Source: an uncultured Granulosicoccaceae bacterium | GTDB lineage: Bacteria; Pseudomonadota; Gammaproteobacteria; CALCKW01 | Direction of reading: 5' to 3' | Assembly: GCA_937941555.1 (NCBI GenBank) | Contig: CALDHJ010000239.1 | Span: forward strand, 1 to 8,376 | Length of the DNA stretch: 8,376 bases | Shown: positions 6,105 through 8,376 of the stretch, piece after piece | Layout: each line of letters begins with the position of its first letter | How positions within the stretch are numbered: position 1 is the stretch's first letter | Program-made: the position numbers and the translations under genes | The notes under the pieces: generated by a model | The model's input: only the letters and a program-made list of their open reading frames with translations | Told to the model about the DNA's origin: nothing | Database searches by the model: none

Positions 6105-7147
6105 CAGGAGCAGCGGTTGACCTTGCCGTTGTTGGTCAGGGCGTTGAACCACTGATCGGCCATTTTGGCGTAGCCGCTTGCGTTCGGGTGCACACCCGGC
6201 AGGTCGACGAATGCACTGGTCATGTCGGTCGAGGCATTCAGCGCCGAATTCATGTCGACCACGGTCAGGCTCGGCCAGCTTGTCGACATGACGATATCGA
6301 GATCGGTGTTGAAACCGTTGATGCGCGTGTTGGTGGCACTGAGCGGCGATGGCACGATGCGCGCGACAAGTGTGTCGGCAGACGGGTTGGTCGGCACGCT
6401 GGACCAGGACTGGATGGTGGTCAGAATGTCGTTGATACCACTGGCGTCGGTCGCACCATTGGTGCCTGCGTGCAGCAGAATCACGTCAGCCGGTTCGGAC
6501 GTCAGCGTGGTGGCGACGCGACCGTTGATGTCAGCTGTGGTGTCGCCTGGAATGCCCGAGTGGTCGGTGTCATCGAGATTGGCGCTGGCGCCGGCGTTCA
6601 GGTCGCCGACAAAGTCGATGGCGTAGCCACCGGCAATCAACCGGTCGTAAAGTGCTTTGCGGTAGCCGACGGCGGTGGGCGCCGTCGGGAAGTCGGCGGT
6701 GCCGTTGTAGCTGGTGACGCCGAAGGTGATCGAATCACCGAGCGGCATGATGCGGCGGTTGCCGAAAATCACGGTGTAGGTCGCGGTGGCGACGTTGCCT
6801 TCTGCGCCGATGGCGCGAACACTGAAACTGTCGCTGAAGCCGCGTGATGTGCTCGCGGTGGTGTAGAGGTAGCCTCCGCTCGTCGCGCCGATCGAGAGCG
6901 AGCCGTTGCTTGGCGCGGTCACGAGCTCGTAGCGCACCGCGGTGCCCGAGGTCACCATGCTGCTCAGCGACCCGCTGACCGAAGCGGTCGCGGCAGCGGT
7001 GTTGTTGGTGATCTGGGTCGCGACCGTGCAGCGGTCGGAAAGTGCAATGGTTGCAGGGCCGCTGTCACACGCTGCCAACACGGTGGCCGCGATAGCCGAG
7101 AGCGTCAATGTGCGCGCGAATGTCTTTTTATTGTTGCTTGCAGCCAT
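6104..7147 (-). CDS. Secreted SGNH-hydrolase lipoprotein with N-terminal Ig-like domain
   Basis: This encodes a 347-residue envelope protein. Residues 1-26 are a lipoprotein signal peptide ending in the lipobox LAAC, with the lipidated Cys at 27. Asp28 follows; in E. coli an Asp at +2 favours retention in the inner membrane. Residues about 50-128 look like a bacterial Ig/cadherin-type domain (YELVTAPSNGSLSI, then DSFSVRA). Residues 133-340 are an SGNH hydrolase of the carbohydrate-esterase-3-like type: GDSITFG with Ser139, VGYRKALYDRL, DFVGD, DDTDHSGIPGDT, LLHAGTN with Asn230, and GVHPNASGYAKMA with His320. The usual DxxH aspartate before this His is Pro317; Asp315 is the nearest acid. The likely activity is deacetylation or ester cleavage on a polysaccharide; the substrate is unknown. 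The ATG at 7147 begins a normal signal peptide, though no clear ribosome site precedes it. It converges on greB and is divergent from polB. Confidence 0.85.
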   Translation of the reverse strand: MAASNNKKTFARTLTLSAIAATVLAACDSGPATIALSDRCTVATQITNNTAAATASVSGSLSSMVTSGTAVRYELVTAPSNGSLSIGATSGGYLYTTASTSRGFSDSFSVRAIGAEGNVATATYTVIFGNRRIMPLGDSITFGVTSYNGTADFPTAPTAVGYRKALYDRLIAGGYAIDFVGDLNAGASANLDDTDHSGIPGDTTADINGRVATTLTSEPADVILLHAGTNGATDASGINDILTTIQSWSSVPTNPSADTLVARIVPSPLSATNTRINGFNTDLDIVMSTSWPSLTVVDMNSALNASTDMTSAFVDLPGVHPNASGYAKMADQWFNALTNNGKVNRCS

Positions 7148-7182
7148 TGTGAGAAAACCGTTGAATAATGTGGGGTAGTGTA

Positions 7183-7208
7183 GGCGTCATCTGCATGAGC
7201 GGGACGCC
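7183..7208. repeat. Inverted repeat in the lipoprotein-polB divergent gap
   Basis: GGCGTC (7183-7188) is the reverse complement of GACGCC (7203-7208), 14 bases apart. Between them TCAT (7187-7190) and ATGA (7195-7198) can form an alternative small stem. The repeat lies in the 97-base gap between the divergent starts of the lipoprotein gene (7147) and polB (7245). It may be a regulator site or chance in GC-rich DNA. I see no convincing -10/-35 pair or LexA-type box in this gap. Confidence 0.25.
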
Positions 7209-7244
7209 AAACCGTAATTTTGCACAATCGACGAGCCCCAATTC

Positions 7245-8376
7245 ATGACCTGCGTCACTGAATCGCAGACCGCTTTCACTGGCAGCCTCAGTGGTGTACT
7301 GCTCAGCCGCCAGTGGCGCGATGCGCCCGGTGGCCTGCAGTTGCGCTATTGGCTTGCGACCGACCGCGGGCCAGCGGAGGTTGTGGTACACGGTGAACGG
7401 GCTGTGTGCTTTGTGCCACGGGGCTTCAGCGGGTCAGTTGGTAGCGCCATCGAGCGCCGATCACTCGCGCTGCGCGATGTCGATGGCGAGCCGGTCGACG
7501 CGCTCTATTTTCGGGCCCAACGCGATCTGGTGCAGTGGCTAGGCAGCGCACCCGTCCACCCGAGCATTGCCTTCGAGGCGGACGTCAAACCCAGTGACCG
7601 CTACCTGATGGAGCGGTTTATCACGCTTGGCGTCGAGGCGACCGGCCAGTGGCAATGGCGCGAAGGGGGCTGGGTCTCTGAAGACGCCAAATGCCGATCC
7701 GTCGAAGCGGGCGGGGCGCTGCGGCTCGCGTCGGTCGATATCGAAACCGGTGGCGGCACCGGCGCACCGCTCTACAGCATCGGCGTGTCGCTCGATGGCG
7801 TGTCGCGTGTCTTCATGGTCGGGGCTGAGCGTCCTGCTGTGCACGACGGTGCACTCGAGGTCGGGTTTCACGGCACGGAAGCGGAGACCCTGCACGCTTT
7901 TTTTAGGTGGTGGCGTGACGCCGACCCGGACGGCATCGTCGGTTGGAACCTGGTGGATTTCGACCTCGCCTTTCTGTTCGAGAAATGCCAGTCGCTCGGG
8001 GTGAGCTTCGATTTCGGGCGCGGCGCTGAACCGGCGACCGTGCTGGCGCCGAGCCGCAACCAACAACCGCGCATCGCACGCATACCTGGCCGCGTTGTTC
8101 TCGACGGAGTGGACCTGTTGCGCGCGGCCTTCTGGCAGTTCGAGAGTTTCGCGCTCGACAACGTCGCACAGGAGCTGCTCGGCACTGGCAAGTTGATATC
8201 CGATACCGGTCTCGACAAGCTCGACGAGATCAAACGGCAGTACCGCGAGGAGCCCTTGACCCTCGCGCGCTACAACGCGCGCGACTGCGAACTGGTGCTC
8301 GACATCTTCGCCAAGGCCGACCTTCTGGCCTTTGCGCTCGAGCGCGCGCGGCTGACGGGCCTCGCGATTGACCGCC
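7245..8376 (+). CDS. polB: DNA polymerase II, N-terminal and exonuclease domains (3' partial)
   Basis: This is an open frame of 377 codons that runs off the window; the polymerase domain lies beyond it. The translation aligns with E. coli DNA polymerase II along its whole visible length, for example RQWRD with WLATDRGP near 22-43 and DRYLMERFI at 118-126. The 3'-5' exonuclease motifs are intact: ExoI DIET with Asp165 and Glu167, ExoII NLVDFD at 235-240, and ExoIII YNARD at 343-347 with Tyr343 and Asp347. FWQFESFALDNVAQELLG (296-313) is also typical. The enzyme is a family B polymerase used in repair and lesion bypass. The ATG at 7245 is the only start after the in-frame TAA at 7215-7217; GACGAG at 7230-7235 is a weak ribosome site. 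No CTGT-N8-ACAG LexA box is seen upstream. A T7 run at 7898-7904 lies in frame. Confidence 0.95.
   Translation, partial: MTCVTESQTAFTGSLSGVLLSRQWRDAPGGLQLRYWLATDRGPAEVVVHGERAVCFVPRGFSGSVGSAIERRSLALRDVDGEPVDALYFRAQRDLVQWLGSAPVHPSIAFEADVKPSDRYLMERFITLGVEATGQWQWREGGWVSEDAKCRSVEAGGALRLASVDIETGGGTGAPLYSIGVSLDGVSRVFMVGAERPAVHDGALEVGFHGTEAETLHAFFRWWRDADPDGIVGWNLVDFDLAFLFEKCQSLGVSFDFGRGAEPATVLAPSRNQQPRIARIPGRVVLDGVDLLRAAFWQFESFALDNVAQELLGTGKLISDTGLDKLDEIKRQYREEPLTLARYNARDCELVLDIFAKADLLAFALERARLTGLAIDR

Noticed and set aside
5930..6847. Long plus-strand open frame overlapping greB and the lipoprotein gene
   Set aside because: It starts within greB in another phase and runs antisense to the well-supported SGNH gene; its translation is low-complexity Val/Gly-rich.
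7539..8066. Minus-strand open frame inside polB
   Set aside because: It is antisense to the DNA polymerase II exonuclease domain with intact motifs; a coding shadow.

Overview
The window is GC-rich, gene-dense DNA from a free-living proteobacterium. It is most likely a gammaproteobacterium, because it carries a DNA polymerase II (polB) gene, a greB gene and a small DUF3565 gene, a combination I associate mainly with that class. The species cannot be named from the sequence. No tRNA, rRNA, CRISPR array, insertion sequence or phage gene is visible, so this looks like ordinary chromosome rather than an island. Ten genes fill almost all of it; the first is cut at its 5' end and the last at its 3' end.

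Layout, left to right. (1) Positions 1-1091, plus strand: a Tat-exported protein with an intradiol-dioxygenase-like fold, followed by a small membrane cytochrome b of the ferric-reductase/MsrQ superfamily. They look like a two-gene periplasmic redox unit. (2) Positions 1149-2144, plus strand: a tightly packed three-gene operon with overlapping stops and starts, encoding a GFA/CENP-V-type zinc protein, a DUF2568/YrdB-like membrane protein and a DUF3565 Cys/His protein. (3) Positions 2171-4496, minus strand: an NAD-type short-chain dehydrogenase downstream of an aldehyde dehydrogenase. A LysR-type regulator (4619-5521, plus) is transcribed divergently, and the intergenic gap holds a perfect 9-bp-arm dyad that fits the T-N11-A LysR box. 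This looks like an inducible alcohol-to-aldehyde-to-acid module whose substrate is unknown. (4) Positions 5596-6090, plus: greB. (5) Positions 6104-7147, minus: a secreted SGNH-hydrolase lipoprotein with an Ig-like domain, ending inside a strong hairpin shared with the greB stop. (6) Positions 7245-8376, plus: the N-terminal and exonuclease part of DNA polymerase II, running off the window.

The best candidate for something little described is the first pair. The exported intradiol-like protein keeps a His-x-His pair but has none of the usual tyrosine ligands, and its partner is a bis-heme membrane cytochrome. The architecture recalls MsrP-MsrQ, with a different catalytic subunit. Other points worth checking are the LysR dyad, an SGNH hydrolase whose usual catalytic Asp position is Pro, a 13-bp hairpin between greB and its convergent neighbour, and an in-frame T7 run in polB where a -1 slip would meet a stop at once.
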